Shown one piece after another: positions 8,448-16,503 of a DNA stretch of 64,000 nucleotides. The DNA comes from Chitinophaga sp. CF418. GTDB taxonomy: Bacteria; Bacteroidota; Bacteroidia; Chitinophagales; Chitinophagaceae. Position numbers and translations under genes: made by a program. Numbering within the stretch: position 1 is the first letter of the stretch; every line of letters starts with the position of its first letter. The stretch lies in the NCBI RefSeq assembly GCF_900142925.1, contig NZ_FRCN01000022.1, positions 31,043-95,042 on the forward strand, written 5' to 3'. The notes beneath the pieces are model-generated. The model was not told the origin of the DNA. It did no database searches and saw only the letters and a list, made by a program, of their open reading frames with translations.

Positions 8448-9872
8448 ATGCATATGAACAGCATTAATGGTAAAGATCTGCTGGCTGTCGGTTATCAGCA
8501 GGGCAAAATACTTGGTTTAGCACTTGAGGTACTGGAAAAGCATTATCAGGAGGCTGAACGTGAGACCGTGTTAGTAATGATGAAAGACCTGGTTGAAAGG
8601 CCGGAAGCTTTCCTGGATCATGAGATACTGGAAGACCTGGCTACTAAGATGATCGAAGATGCAAAGGAAACCGGGAATACAATTTTCCTGAACAGTACTA
8701 CCAAAGAGTTCGCTGTATACGGATCTGACTATATTGCCACTGGCGCGGTGTCACAGATGGAAACAGCCATGCAACTGCCGGTTGCGGTAGCGGGTGCTTT
8801 GATGCCGGATGCGCATCAGGGATACGGTTTGCCGATAGGAGGGGTACTGGCTACAAAGAACGCGGTGATTCCTTATGGTGTGGGTGTAGATATAGGTTGC
8901 CGTATGGCACTGTCCATTTTTGATATTACTGAAGAAGACTTCATTCATAACCACGGTACCTATAAAAGAGAATTGATCGCACAGACCCGTTTCGGCGCCG
9001 GACATGGATACCAAGGTACGGATAGGTCAGAACACGCCGTACTGGACCGGAATGAATTCAATATGACACCTTTCATCAAAACCCTGAAAGATAAAGCCTA
9101 CTCCCAATTGGGTACTTCCGGTGGAGGAAACCACTTTGTGGAGTGGGGAATCATTGAATTCGCTGAAGATGATCAGCCATTGAATATTCCTAAGGGGAAA
9201 TACCTGGCGCTGTTGTCCCATTCTGGTTCCAGAGGTATAGGCGCCACTATTGCCGGTTATTATACCCGCTTGGCGAAAGAACTGTGTAAACTGCCCAGAG
9301 AAGCGGCTAATCTTGCCTATCTGGATATGAATAGCGAAGCTGGTCAGGAATACTGGCTGGCGATGAATCTGGCCGGTGACTATGCTTCCGCTTGCCATGA
9401 AGTGATCCATAATAAGCTGGCGAAAGCCATAGGAGGTAAACTGCTGGCTAAAGTGGAAAACCACCACAACTTTGCCTGGAAGGAAACCTGGAATGGGGAA
9501 GAGGTGATCGTGCATAGAAAAGGAGCTACTCCGGCAGGTAAAGGCGTAATGGGGATCATTCCGGGATCAATGACAGCTCCGGGATTCCTGGTGAGAGGAA
9601 AGGGAGAAGAAGCTGCCATTAATTCAGCTTCACATGGAGCCGGACGGCAGATGAGCCGTACCAGCGCTATGCAGAACATTACCCGGGAGGAAATGCATGC
9701 TATACTGAAAGCCAACGGTGTAACATTGATAGGCGCGGGTCTGGATGAAGCGCCTATGGCCTATAAGGATATCAATGTAGTGATGGATGCACAGAAAGAA
9801 CTGGTGGATATTGTTGCTAAGTTCTCTCCAAAAATGGTGAGAATGGCAGATGACGGAAGTAAAGAAGACTGA
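8448..9872 (+). CDS. rtcB: RtcB-type RNA ligase
   Basis: A 474-residue RtcB-family protein, which joins RNA 2',3'-cyclic phosphate or 3'-phosphate ends to 5'-OH ends with GTP and Mn2+ in RNA repair or tRNA processing. Visible landmarks: MPDAHQGYGLPIGGV, VGVDIGCRM (metal-binding Asp148 and Cys151), GGNHFVEWG (His229), SHSGSRG (His258), ENHHNFAWKE and SASHGAGRQMSR, whose His396 is the expected guanylylated residue. Two starts are possible, ATG 8448 or ATG 8454. It is longer than the E. coli enzyme, as usual for this subfamily. No archease gene is adjacent. Monocistronic by spacing. Confidence 0.92.
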   Translation: MHMNSINGKDLLAVGYQQGKILGLALEVLEKHYQEAERETVLVMMKDLVERPEAFLDHEILEDLATKMIEDAKETGNTIFLNSTTKEFAVYGSDYIATGAVSQMETAMQLPVAVAGALMPDAHQGYGLPIGGVLATKNAVIPYGVGVDIGCRMALSIFDITEEDFIHNHGTYKRELIAQTRFGAGHGYQGTDRSEHAVLDRNEFNMTPFIKTLKDKAYSQLGTSGGGNHFVEWGIIEFAEDDQPLNIPKGKYLALLSHSGSRGIGATIAGYYTRLAKELCKLPREAANLAYLDMNSEAGQEYWLAMNLAGDYASACHEVIHNKLAKAIGGKLLAKVENHHNFAWKETWNGEEVIVHRKGATPAGKGVMGIIPGSMTAPGFLVRGKGEEAAINSASHGAGRQMSRTSAMQNITREEMHAILKANGVTLIGAGLDEAPMAYKDINVVMDAQKELVDIVAKFSPKMVRMADDGSKED

Positions 9873-9946
9873 TTATGGTTGTGCCTGGCTGACTCAGCAT
9901 GAGTTTTGAGATATAATAACCAGTGTTCATGTTAATTCCGTTAAAT

Positions 9947-10939
9947 ATGAAAAAGCAACAAGCACTGGTTAAAATAAAAGCATGCTCAACGCATGAGTGG
10001 TTTTATGTGGCTCCGGGAGTATGGGGTATTCGTGATAAGATCGTCAACATGTATTTCATACATGATGCTTCTACCAATCACTGGGTACTGCTGGATGGCG
10101 GGTTCTCTACTTCTGCCGCCAGGATCAAAAGAGTGGCGAAGCAGCTTTTCTGGCCCCAGGTTACGCCGGCTGCCATCATCCTCACACACGGACATTTTGA
10201 TCATACCGGTGCAGTGAAACAGCTTGCAGATGAATGGGACGTACCGGTATATGCCCATTACCTTGAGGCGCCCTATCTGACAGGGCGCTCAGCTTATCCG
10301 CCGCCGGATCCTTTTGCCGGTGGCGGATTGTTTACCTATCTCTCCTTTTTGTACCCAAGGGGGCCCATTGACCTTGGGGGCCGTTTACTATTACTGCCCG
10401 AAGACGGGAATATACCCGGTCTGAAGGAGTGGCAATACTTCCATACACCTGGTCATACACCCGGACATATAAGCCTGTTCAGGGAACAGGATGGCGTACT
10501 GCTGGCAGGAGATGCCTTCGTGACTACACGACAGGAATCACTGTTGTCTGTCTTAAAACAGGAAAGGAAGCTCTCCGGTCCTCCACGTTATTTTACATAT
10601 GACTGGGGAACAGCAGAAAAGTCTGTTCAGACGCTCGCATCTTTACAACCATCTATTGTAGCCACAGGACACGGTATGCCTATGGAAGGCGAAGCACTAA
10701 ACGCCTTACAGCAGCTGGCGGATAACTTTAGAGAAAAAGCAGTACCTGCAAGTGGCCGTTATACACAGGATCCTGCTGTTGCCGGCATCAGTGGTGTAGA
10801 ATATGTTCCTCCCTTAAATACAAAAAAAACATTGTTGAAAGCCGCGGCGGTCCTTGCATTAGTGGGAATTAGCGTATTGCTTGCAGGCGCAGTGAAAAAG
10901 AAATATAGCTCAAGAGCGGGTAGATTACTTCGTACATAG
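9947..10939 (+). CDS. MBL-fold metallohydrolase with C-terminal membrane anchor
   Basis: A 330-residue protein with metallo-beta-lactamase fold motifs: ILTHGHFDHTGAV (HxHxDH), HTPGHTPGHISLF, LLAGDAFVTT and VATGHGMPM. These bind two metal ions and act on diverse esters, thioesters or glutathione conjugates. A single hydrophobic helix near the C-terminus (LKAAAVLALVGISVLLAGAVKKK) suggests membrane anchoring. The ATG at 9947 was chosen over upstream GTG 9923 and ATG 9929 because the extra residues add nothing. It follows rtcB by 75 bp and is closed by a 15-bp perfect hairpin. Substrate unknown. Confidence 0.8.
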   Translation: MKKQQALVKIKACSTHEWFYVAPGVWGIRDKIVNMYFIHDASTNHWVLLDGGFSTSAARIKRVAKQLFWPQVTPAAIILTHGHFDHTGAVKQLADEWDVPVYAHYLEAPYLTGRSAYPPPDPFAGGGLFTYLSFLYPRGPIDLGGRLLLLPEDGNIPGLKEWQYFHTPGHTPGHISLFREQDGVLLAGDAFVTTRQESLLSVLKQERKLSGPPRYFTYDWGTAEKSVQTLASLQPSIVATGHGMPMEGEALNALQQLADNFREKAVPASGRYTQDPAVAGISGVEYVPPLNTKKTLLKAAAVLALVGISVLLAGAVKKKYSSRAGRLLRT

Positions 10940-10975
10940 TAGCCGGTAATAAACGATATAACAACTTTGTTATTA

Positions 10976-11014
10976 TTAAGAAATAATCATATATTGTGTA
11001 TGATTATTTCTTAA
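10976..11014 (+). terminator. 15-bp perfect inverted repeat after the MBL gene
   Basis: TTAAGAAATAATCAT and its exact reverse complement are separated by 9 bases, 36 bp past the stop. No T-run follows, but the position fits an end of transcript or an RNA-stabilising hairpin. Confidence 0.5.
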
Positions 11015-11035
11015 CCCGAATTACAGTTTTATCGT

Positions 11036-11188
11036 ATGAAAAAAGTTTTCGCGGAACCCCCAACTCTACCAATATCTGGTAATGATAATTCCACTTTACA
11101 AGTTCCGCCCCATATATACGGAGCGAAACTTGCCAAAGTGAAATTCCTGTCCGATGAGTATGCAAATTACTCCCTTATAATGAGTTAA
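11036..11188 (+). CDS. possible small protein, 50 aa
   Basis: An intact 50-codon frame, MKKVFAEPPTLPISGNDN..., ending IMS. It is not a shadow of another gene and starts shortly after a hairpin. There is no recognised family, no signal peptide and no membrane segment. The supporting evidence is only an ATG followed by lysine codons and an otherwise empty region. Confidence 0.3.
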   Translation: MKKVFAEPPTLPISGNDNSTLQVPPHIYGAKLAKVKFLSDEYANYSLIMS

Positions 11189-11289
11189 ATAAGCGTAGTA
11201 CTGCTGAAGATACTGCGTAGAAGTACGGATATTTCTGTTGTGCTATAAATCCGTACAAGCGGATAACAATAAAGGCTACATGTATTTTG

Positions 11290-11333
11290 ATGGTCTGGAA
11301 GAGGAGCTGTATAAAGCTCCTCTTCCAGACCAT
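11290..11333. terminator. 19-bp perfect hairpin
   Basis: Arms of 19 bases (11290-11308 and 11315-11333) pair without mismatch around the 6-base loop GTATAA; the stem core is GGTCTGGAAGAGGAGCT. An AT-rich stretch follows. It could end a transcript from the left, be a processed RNA, or be a remnant of a mobile repeat. No long gene ends next to it. Confidence 0.5.
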
Positions 11334-11370
11334 TTATATTTTAAACAACAATACAAATTGTAACATCAAA

Positions 11371-11481
11371 ATGACCAGATTAAAACAGCTCATTATGCAG
11401 AAAAGCAGCTATCATGAAATCGTATGGGCGCTGCTTGTGATTGCTCTTATATTATTCGCAGCATCCCGCCTTAAAAGATAA
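11371..11481 (+). CDS. possible single-pass small membrane protein, 36 aa
   Basis: MTRLKQLIMQKSSYHEIVWA then LLVIALILFAASRLKR: a basic N-terminus, one membrane helix and a basic tail, the classical small membrane protein layout. A longer frame starts at 11287 but would run through the perfect hairpin. A hairpin lies 50 bp after the stop. No family recognised. Confidence 0.4.
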   Translation: MTRLKQLIMQKSSYHEIVWALLVIALILFAASRLKR

Positions 11482-11531
11482 GATGACACTCACTTTGTTA
11501 CCCTTTTTAATGTACCTTTATAACAGTAGCC

Positions 11532-11566
11532 CCCGGTGGTTCCCGTAACTACCGGGAGGCTATTTT
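11532..11566 (+). terminator. hairpin after the 36-aa frame
   Basis: CCCGGTGGTT pairs with AACTACCGGG (one G-T pair) around CCCGT, followed by AGGCTATTTTG with a short T-run. Confidence 0.45.
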
Positions 11567-11765
11567 GAATCTTATGCCAATAAGACATGGCAGCAGGACA
11601 TTATCAGCCAGAAGCTTAAACTGATCGAAAACCGGCTGCAGTACAATAGTATGTATGTCGTAGAGATTGCCGACGAATTGGGGTTTACAGACAAGAAGTA
11701 CTTTAACCGTATCATTAAAACACACAGAGGCGTGAGCCCTTCTGCATCCGGAAAGGGCGCTATGG
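11561..11765 (+). pseudogene. remnant of an AraC-family regulator (DNA-binding end)
   Basis: An open frame from 11549 encodes YFESYANKTWQQDIISQKL, then LIENRLQYNSMYVVEIADEL and GFTDKKYFNRIIKTHRGVSP, which follow the second helix-turn-helix of AraC regulators (EIAxxLGFxDxxYFxRxFKxxxGxSP). The N-terminal ligand domain and first HTH helices are missing, with an in-frame stop at 11546. The frame runs on without a stop into the lipoprotein gene at 11810. It looks like a decayed gene. Confidence 0.6.
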
Positions 11766-11809
11766 TGGAAAAGCCGTGGGAAAACCCTCGTATATTAATC
11801 TATGACGTC

Positions 11810-12247
11810 ATGACGCTATTTCGCTCATTGCTCCCTTGTCTATTCCTGGGGACGGCCTTCGTTGCCTGTTCGACCGTATATGAAAGCAGGGTAACATTCT
11901 TCAATTGTGGTACGCAACCGGATACCAACGTCGCTATCCTGAAAGGACATATATTTGAACAGAAGGTGCTGCCTGAAAAGAAGGATACCCTTGTACCTCT
12001 TGCCGGTGCAGTCATTACCCTGGAAGAGGGGAGAAAAACTGTTTCAGCTGACACTGCAGGCGCTTTTACCCTATACCTGGACCTGAAGAATACACACCCT
12101 TTTACGGTCACCAGACGGGGCTATCAACCACTGACAGTGGAAGGATTCTTTGCGGAAAAAGAAACGCTGGCAGAGATCAATATCGTACTGGCAAAGGGCA
12201 CAACGGAAAGGACCGCGAGTATAACCGCCTGTAAAATAGCATATTGA
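11810..12247 (+). CDS. lipoprotein with carboxypeptidase-regulatory-like domain
   Basis: A 145-residue protein started at the ATG 11810, giving a short basic/hydrophobic leader (MTLFRSLLPCLFLGTAFVAC) ending in a lipobox before Cys20. Residues 60-130 (LAGAVITLEEGRKTVSADTAGAFTLYL...FTVTRRGYQPLTV) form a transthyretin-like CarboxypepD_reg beta sandwich, common in Bacteroidota surface proteins. The same frame continues upstream into the AraC remnant, so a longer start at 11651 would bury the lipobox and is unlikely. Neighbour of a copper cluster; role unknown. Confidence 0.65.
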   Translation: MTLFRSLLPCLFLGTAFVACSTVYESRVTFFNCGTQPDTNVAILKGHIFEQKVLPEKKDTLVPLAGAVITLEEGRKTVSADTAGAFTLYLDLKNTHPFTVTRRGYQPLTVEGFFAEKETLAEINIVLAKGTTERTASITACKIAY

Positions 12248-12260
12248 TCCTGCACCGGTA

Positions 12261-12293
12261 AATTATATAACATCCAGCCCGAATTATATAACA
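12261..12293 (+). promoter_or_regulatory. two 12-bp direct repeats, likely activator sites
   Basis: AATTATATAACA occurs at 12261-12272 and 12282-12293, start-to-start 21 bp (two helical turns). The second copy ends where the -33 box of the following promoter would be. Confidence 0.5.
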
Positions 12294-12313
12294 AGGGTGC
12301 CGGAAGTGGCTGT

Positions 12314-12321
12314 TATCTTTG
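12314..12321 (+). promoter_or_regulatory. -7 element TATCTTTG of the copper genes
   Basis: Exact TAnnTTTG match with no TTG box at normal spacing. It ends only 6 bases before the ATG at 12328, so the transcript may be leaderless. Confidence 0.5.
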
Positions 12322-12327
12322 TGTCAC

Positions 12328-12711
12328 ATGAACAAAAAGACTATCATATCACTCCGGGCACTCTTTCTGCTATTTGTATTCTTCCTGAATACAGGTATCG
12401 GTTTTGCCTGTGCCGTACAGCGTGATCTGTGGTCTGACGGGCATCATGACATGCATGGTATGCACCATGAGCACAAAAAAGCTCCCCACAAATGCTGTGG
12501 TGATGGCATGGTTAAATTTGAACAGCTGGACAAGAGCAAATCGCAACTGGATGAATCTGTGCAATTGTCTTTACAGGTATGCTTATATCCGGTATTATAC
12601 CTTCCCGGCTTTTGTCAGGATGATTACGGTGTTCAGCACAAATATGTAGTACCACAGCAGCATCCTCCTCCCGTGGACATTCGTGTGTCCATTCAGTCCT
12701 TCCAGATTTGA
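12328..12711 (+). CDS. secreted His/Met-rich small protein of the copper cluster
   Basis: A 127-residue protein with a signal-like hydrophobic segment (about residues 8-27, ALFLLFVFFLNTGIGFACA). It is followed by a metal-ligand-rich stretch DGHHDMHGMHHEHKKAPHKCC with seven His, three Met-type positions and a CC pair, and a second His-rich stretch QQHPPP near the end. Such segments bind Cu(I)/Cu(II) or other soft metals. ATG 12328 was chosen over a TTG three codons earlier. It heads the group with the DUF3347 protein and the multicopper oxidase and probably serves periplasmic copper capture. Confidence 0.6.
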   Translation: MNKKTIISLRALFLLFVFFLNTGIGFACAVQRDLWSDGHHDMHGMHHEHKKAPHKCCGDGMVKFEQLDKSKSQLDESVQLSLQVCLYPVLYLPGFCQDDYGVQHKYVVPQQHPPPVDIRVSIQSFQI

Positions 12712-12796
12712 TTTTTTGTTTGAAAGTACAACTTGCCTTATATCCTGTAAGGCATGATTCCTGCTATTTATTATTCAAACAATTAAACAAATCATC

Positions 12797-13279
12797 ATGA
12801 AAAGTCTTATCATAGCCACCACTATATTACTGGCTACTTTCTCCGTAAAAGCTGCCAATCCATCTCTTTCTCAATTACTGTCACTGTATTATGATGTGAA
12901 AAATGCACTGGTGAACAGTGACGCTGGTACCGCCAGCACAAAGGCTGCTGAATTTGTAAAGGTGATCAACAGTGTAGATATGCATGCACTGTCTGCTGAA
13001 GAACATAAAGCGTTTATGCCTTTATCCGAAAAGCTGGCTGCGGATGCAGCTGCTATTGCCAAGTCTTCAGACCTCAGCGCACAACGTGAAAAATTCAAGA
13101 CATTCTCCGACAATATCTACACGCTCGCTAAAGCTGTGAAACTGTCCGATACGCCGGTATACCAGCAGTACTGCCCTATGCAGAAAAGCTACTGGTTAAG
13201 CGGAGAAGCTGCTGTTAAGAACCCTTATTACGGTAAACAAATGCTGACCTGCGGTAAAGTAACCGATACAATTAAGTAA
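12797..13279 (+). CDS. DUF3347 domain protein, periplasmic copper-binding
   Basis: A 160-residue protein with a signal peptide (MKSLIIATTILLATFSVKAA) and a DUF3347 domain: a helical first part (LLSLYYDVKNALVNSDAGTA) and a C-terminal YQQYCPMQKSYWLS...NPYYGKQMLTCG block. The Cys and Met residues there are conserved in DUF3347 proteins and resemble the copper site of CusB-linked domains. Likely a copper chaperone or scavenger. It lies 25 bp before the multicopper oxidase gene, so the two are probably co-transcribed. Confidence 0.8.
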   Translation: MKSLIIATTILLATFSVKAANPSLSQLLSLYYDVKNALVNSDAGTASTKAAEFVKVINSVDMHALSAEEHKAFMPLSEKLAADAAAIAKSSDLSAQREKFKTFSDNIYTLAKAVKLSDTPVYQQYCPMQKSYWLSGEAAVKNPYYGKQMLTCGKVTDTIK

Positions 13280-13304
13280 TCCGGAACAGTACAATATATC
13301 AGTG

Positions 13305-15422
13305 ATGAAACGTTTTCTGTTAACAGTGATCGTATTACTGACGTATGGGGCTGCCTTTTCACAGGCGCCCCGTACTGTCCGTTATGATTTGTATGTATCA
13401 GATTCCATGATACATAGCAACGGTAAGATGAGACATGCTATGGTCATCAATGGAGGTATACCCGCACCTGTACTGTCTTTTACAGAGGGGGATACTGCAG
13501 AGATCTATGTGCATAACAAGATGGATATGGAAACCTCCATACACTGGCATGGGCTGCTGTTGCCCAACCGCTATGATGGAGTATCCTACCTTACTACAGC
13601 GCCCATTAAAGCTGGCGAAACTCATTTATACAAATTTCCGATTATACAGCATGGTACTTACTGGTACCATTCACATACCATGTTCCAGGAACAGAGTGGA
13701 ATGTATGGCGCTTTCATTATCAGGAAGAGAGATGCACCTGATGTGAAAGAGCATACGCTGCTGTTAAGCGATTGGACAAATGAAAATCCTCACCAGGTAG
13801 ACCGTTCGCTGCATACGGCTACAGATTGGTATGCTGTCAGGAAGAACAGTGTGCAGAGCTATGGTGAGGCAATTAAAGAGAAAAACTTCTCCACTAAGCT
13901 GAACAACGAATGGAAGCGCATGATGGCCATGGATGTCAGCGATGTGTATTATGATCAGTTGTTCAGTAATGGCAAACCCGTGGATGTGCAGCCACAATTC
14001 AAAGCAGGCGATAAAGTAAGGCTGCGTGTGATAAACGGCAGTTCATCTACCTATTTCTGGTTGACCTATGCTGGTGGCAAGATCACTGTTGTGGCGAATG
14101 ATGGTATGGATGTGGCGCCCGTAGAAGTGGACAGGCTGATTGTAGGTGTAGCGGAGACATACGATGTGGTTGTAAGCCTTCCGGCAGATAGTAGTTATGA
14201 ATTTCTCGCTACCGCGGAAGACCGTACCAAAGCCACCTCCCTGTTCCTTGGAAATGGCCCGCGGAAAGAGGCCACACGGCTGCCCCGCCTGAAATACTTT
14301 GAAGGTATGAAGATGATGAATGGCATGATGAAGATGAATGGACAGATGAATGGTATGGATATGCAGATGAGCCTTCAACAGATGGATATGAATGCCGTTA
14401 TGTATAGTGAAGACCCGGGAGTAACGCTGAATTATGCGATGCTGCGATCTCCGGTAAAAACCAATCTGCCGGAGGCTCCTGTAAAGGAATTACACTTTAA
14501 TCTCAGCGGCAATATGAACCGTTATGTGTGGAGCATTAATAACAAGACCGTATCTGAGTCAGATAAGATCCTCATCAAAAAGGGAGAGAATGTACGTATC
14601 ATCCTGTATAATGGTACTATGATGCGCCATCCTATGCACCTGCACGGACATTTCTTCAGGGTGTTGAATGGGCAGGGAGATTATTCTCCGCTGAAGAACA
14701 CACTGGACATTATGCCAATGGAAACAGATACCATAGAATTTGCCGCTACAGAAAGTGGCGACTGGTTCTTCCACTGTCACATACTGTATCACATGATGAG
14801 TGGTATGGGCCGCATCTTCAGTTATCAGGATTCTCCGCCCAATCCCGAAATACCTGATCCGGCGAAAGCCATCCGTAAGATATATGCAGATGACAGGAAG
14901 ATCCATACCGCTGCGAAGATAGGGTTGGAAAGTAATGGCAGTGATGGTGACCTGACATTCTTCAATACCCGCTACAGATTACAAACGGAATGGAGAGTGG
15001 GATTGAATGGGGAGAATGGGTATGAAACAGAAAGTCATTTCGGTAGATATTTGGGTCAGACGCAATGGCTGCTCCCTTATATAGGCTGGGATGTACGCTA
15101 CCGCAAAGGAGGTAAAGCAGAGAAGAACCTGTTTGGACAGTCCAATACAAAAGACTTCCGTAGTGTATTGCATGCGGGTGTGGAATATACACTTCCTTTG
15201 TTAATCATTGCAGATGCTTCTGTAGATACCGATGGCCGCCTGCGGTTCCAGTTAAGCCGTGAGGATGTACCTATTACCCGCCGCCTGCGGTTTAATTTTA
15301 TGGCTAACACTGATAAGGAATATATGGCAGGTTTCAGGTACATTCTATCCAAATACATTTCTCTCTCTACACATTATGACAGCGACATGGGAGTAGGCGC
15401 TGGTATTACCGTTACTTATTAA
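13305..15422 (+). CDS. multicopper oxidase (CopA-like) with CopB-like C-terminal barrel
   Basis: A 705-residue protein; ATG 13305 chosen over GTG 13302. A signal peptide covers the first 20 residues. Copper ligands are visible (numbering one higher if GTG is used): HWHG and WYHSH in the N-terminal cupredoxin, HPMHLHGHFF near 442 and HCHILYHMMSGM near 490. A Met-rich stretch (about 333-366, MKMMNGMMKMNGQMNGMDMQM) lies between domains, as in CopA. Residues about 525-705 instead resemble the outer-membrane barrel of CopB (WLLPYIGWDVRYRKGG, VLHAGVEYTLPLLIIADASV, YMAGFRYILSKYISLSTHYD). It would oxidise Cu(I) at the outer membrane. The gene ends in a strong hairpin. Confidence 0.88.
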   Translation: MKRFLLTVIVLLTYGAAFSQAPRTVRYDLYVSDSMIHSNGKMRHAMVINGGIPAPVLSFTEGDTAEIYVHNKMDMETSIHWHGLLLPNRYDGVSYLTTAPIKAGETHLYKFPIIQHGTYWYHSHTMFQEQSGMYGAFIIRKRDAPDVKEHTLLLSDWTNENPHQVDRSLHTATDWYAVRKNSVQSYGEAIKEKNFSTKLNNEWKRMMAMDVSDVYYDQLFSNGKPVDVQPQFKAGDKVRLRVINGSSSTYFWLTYAGGKITVVANDGMDVAPVEVDRLIVGVAETYDVVVSLPADSSYEFLATAEDRTKATSLFLGNGPRKEATRLPRLKYFEGMKMMNGMMKMNGQMNGMDMQMSLQQMDMNAVMYSEDPGVTLNYAMLRSPVKTNLPEAPVKELHFNLSGNMNRYVWSINNKTVSESDKILIKKGENVRIILYNGTMMRHPMHLHGHFFRVLNGQGDYSPLKNTLDIMPMETDTIEFAATESGDWFFHCHILYHMMSGMGRIFSYQDSPPNPEIPDPAKAIRKIYADDRKIHTAAKIGLESNGSDGDLTFFNTRYRLQTEWRVGLNGENGYETESHFGRYLGQTQWLLPYIGWDVRYRKGGKAEKNLFGQSNTKDFRSVLHAGVEYTLPLLIIADASVDTDGRLRFQLSREDVPITRRLRFNFMANTDKEYMAGFRYILSKYISLSTHYDSDMGVGAGITVTY

Positions 15423-15485
15423 TGCGACAAGCCTGCCTGGAGCGGAAATTATAATAGATCAGTAATAGACAATCTGTAAAAAAAT

Positions 15486-15511
15486 AAACGGGTGTATGAT
15501 TACACCCGTTT
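15486..15511. terminator. terminator after the multicopper oxidase
   Basis: AAACGGGTGTA / TACACCCGTTT, an 11-bp perfect stem with a TGAT loop. The A and T flanks let it work in both directions. Confidence 0.75.
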
Positions 15512-15616
15512 CTACCTAAACCTACAACTGTTTATTACTGTAATTAATTTTCGTGTTTTGCGTCACAAATGTAGCATCTCTCAGGGGTATATGAAAAACC
15601 AATATCACGGTTTAAG

Positions 15617-15676
15617 AAACCAATTTTTCTGCTCGCCTAAAATTTTTATTACGATCAGAAAAATTGGTTTTTTTAT
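15617..15676. repeat. 15-bp perfect inverted repeat with T-run
   Basis: AAACCAATTTTTCTG (15617-15631) and its exact reverse complement (15656-15670) flank a 24-base AT-rich loop, and a T-run follows. It may be a second terminator or a regulatory hairpin before the barrel gene at 15798. Confidence 0.5.
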
Positions 15677-15690
15677 CCGCCTTTTTGGGA

Positions 15691-15721
15691 TTGATGAGCA
15701 ACGTGTTGCGGCATAATTTTG
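15691..15721 (+). promoter_or_regulatory. promoter of the outer-membrane barrel gene
   Basis: TTG at 15691-15693, 20-bp spacer, TAATTTTG at 15714-15721, matching the Bacteroidota consensus. A 5' leader of about 70 bases follows before ATG 15798. Confidence 0.6.
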
Positions 15722-15797
15722 TGTCATCAGATTTATACAGCAGCTGCGATAAATAGAAGAACAAAAGATTAACAGAACAAGATTAAAACGAAAGACG

Positions 15798-16367
15798 ATG
15801 AAAAAGACTATTAAGACAGGCGTTGCGACATTAGCATTATTATTGGCAGTGGCAGTAGGAGTAAAGGCACAAACGAAAGGCAACAGTGAACCACAAAGAC
15901 CTTCATTCTCCCTGAGTGTTGGTCCGGATGCAGGAATACCGGTTGGGAATTTCAGCGATTTTTATAAGTGGTCTTTAGGCGGTTCCGTACAGGCAGATTA
16001 TGCTATCATTAAAAAGACATTATATGTAAACCTGAACGCAGGATTTGCTAATGTTTTTGCAGATGATATACCTGGTCTGGATGATTTACAGTGGATTCCC
16101 GTGAAAGCTGGTTTAAGGTATTATCCTTTCCAGAGCAATAATCTGTATGTACAGGGACAGGCCGGTGTGAACTTTATAACAAATGGTCCAACCGGTTATA
16201 AGACAGCGGCCTTCACCTATAGCCCACAGATCGGTTACCTGATCCCACTTGGCAAAGGCAGTTACCTGGATGCAGGTGTGAAGTTTGACGGTAACTCAAA
16301 ATTTGTTGATGGTGGCGACGCGGCTAATCTGATAGGATTAAGAGTAGCATACACTTTCAAATTATAA
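15798..16367 (+). CDS. outer-membrane beta-barrel protein
   Basis: A 189-residue protein with a clear signal peptide (MKKTIKTGVATLALLLAVAV..VKAQ, about 25 residues) and alternating strands of a porin-family small barrel (FSLSVGPDAGIPVGNFSDFYKWSLGGSVQADY ... GVKFDGNSKFV ... LRVAYTFKL). The closing aromatic strand ending in FKL is typical for barrel insertion by BAM. It probably sits in the outer membrane; no substrate can be inferred. It has its own promoter and terminator, and four ATAGG units on a 10-bp period lie just after its stop. Confidence 0.75.
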   Translation: MKKTIKTGVATLALLLAVAVGVKAQTKGNSEPQRPSFSLSVGPDAGIPVGNFSDFYKWSLGGSVQADYAIIKKTLYVNLNAGFANVFADDIPGLDDLQWIPVKAGLRYYPFQSNNLYVQGQAGVNFITNGPTGYKTAAFTYSPQIGYLIPLGKGSYLDAGVKFDGNSKFVDGGDAANLIGLRVAYTFKL

Positions 16368-16375
16368 GCATAAAC

Positions 16376-16411
16376 ATAGGATAGTATAGGATAGCATAGG
16401 ACAACAATAGG
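16376..16411 (+). repeat. four ATAGG units with 10-11 bp period
   Basis: ATAGG begins at 16376, 16386, 16396 and 16407. The units lie between the stop of the barrel gene and its terminator, all on one helical face. Confidence 0.5.
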
Positions 16412-16438
16412 ACATAATTGTTAAGGGGTTTATAATCA

Positions 16439-16478
16439 AATAGAGTAGGGCCTTTCTTTTGAAAGGCCCTACTCTATT
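16439..16478. terminator. bidirectional terminator between convergent genes
   Basis: An 18-bp perfect stem (core TAGAGTAGGGCCTTTC and its complement) with a TTTT loop separates the + strand barrel gene from the - strand AraC gene ending at 16504. Confidence 0.85.
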
Positions 16479-16503
16479 GTATATTATGCGATAGGAAAAT
16501 ATA

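Noticed and set aside
15492..15716. 74-codon frame after the multicopper oxidase
   Set aside because: It runs through two hairpins and a promoter; composition is random.
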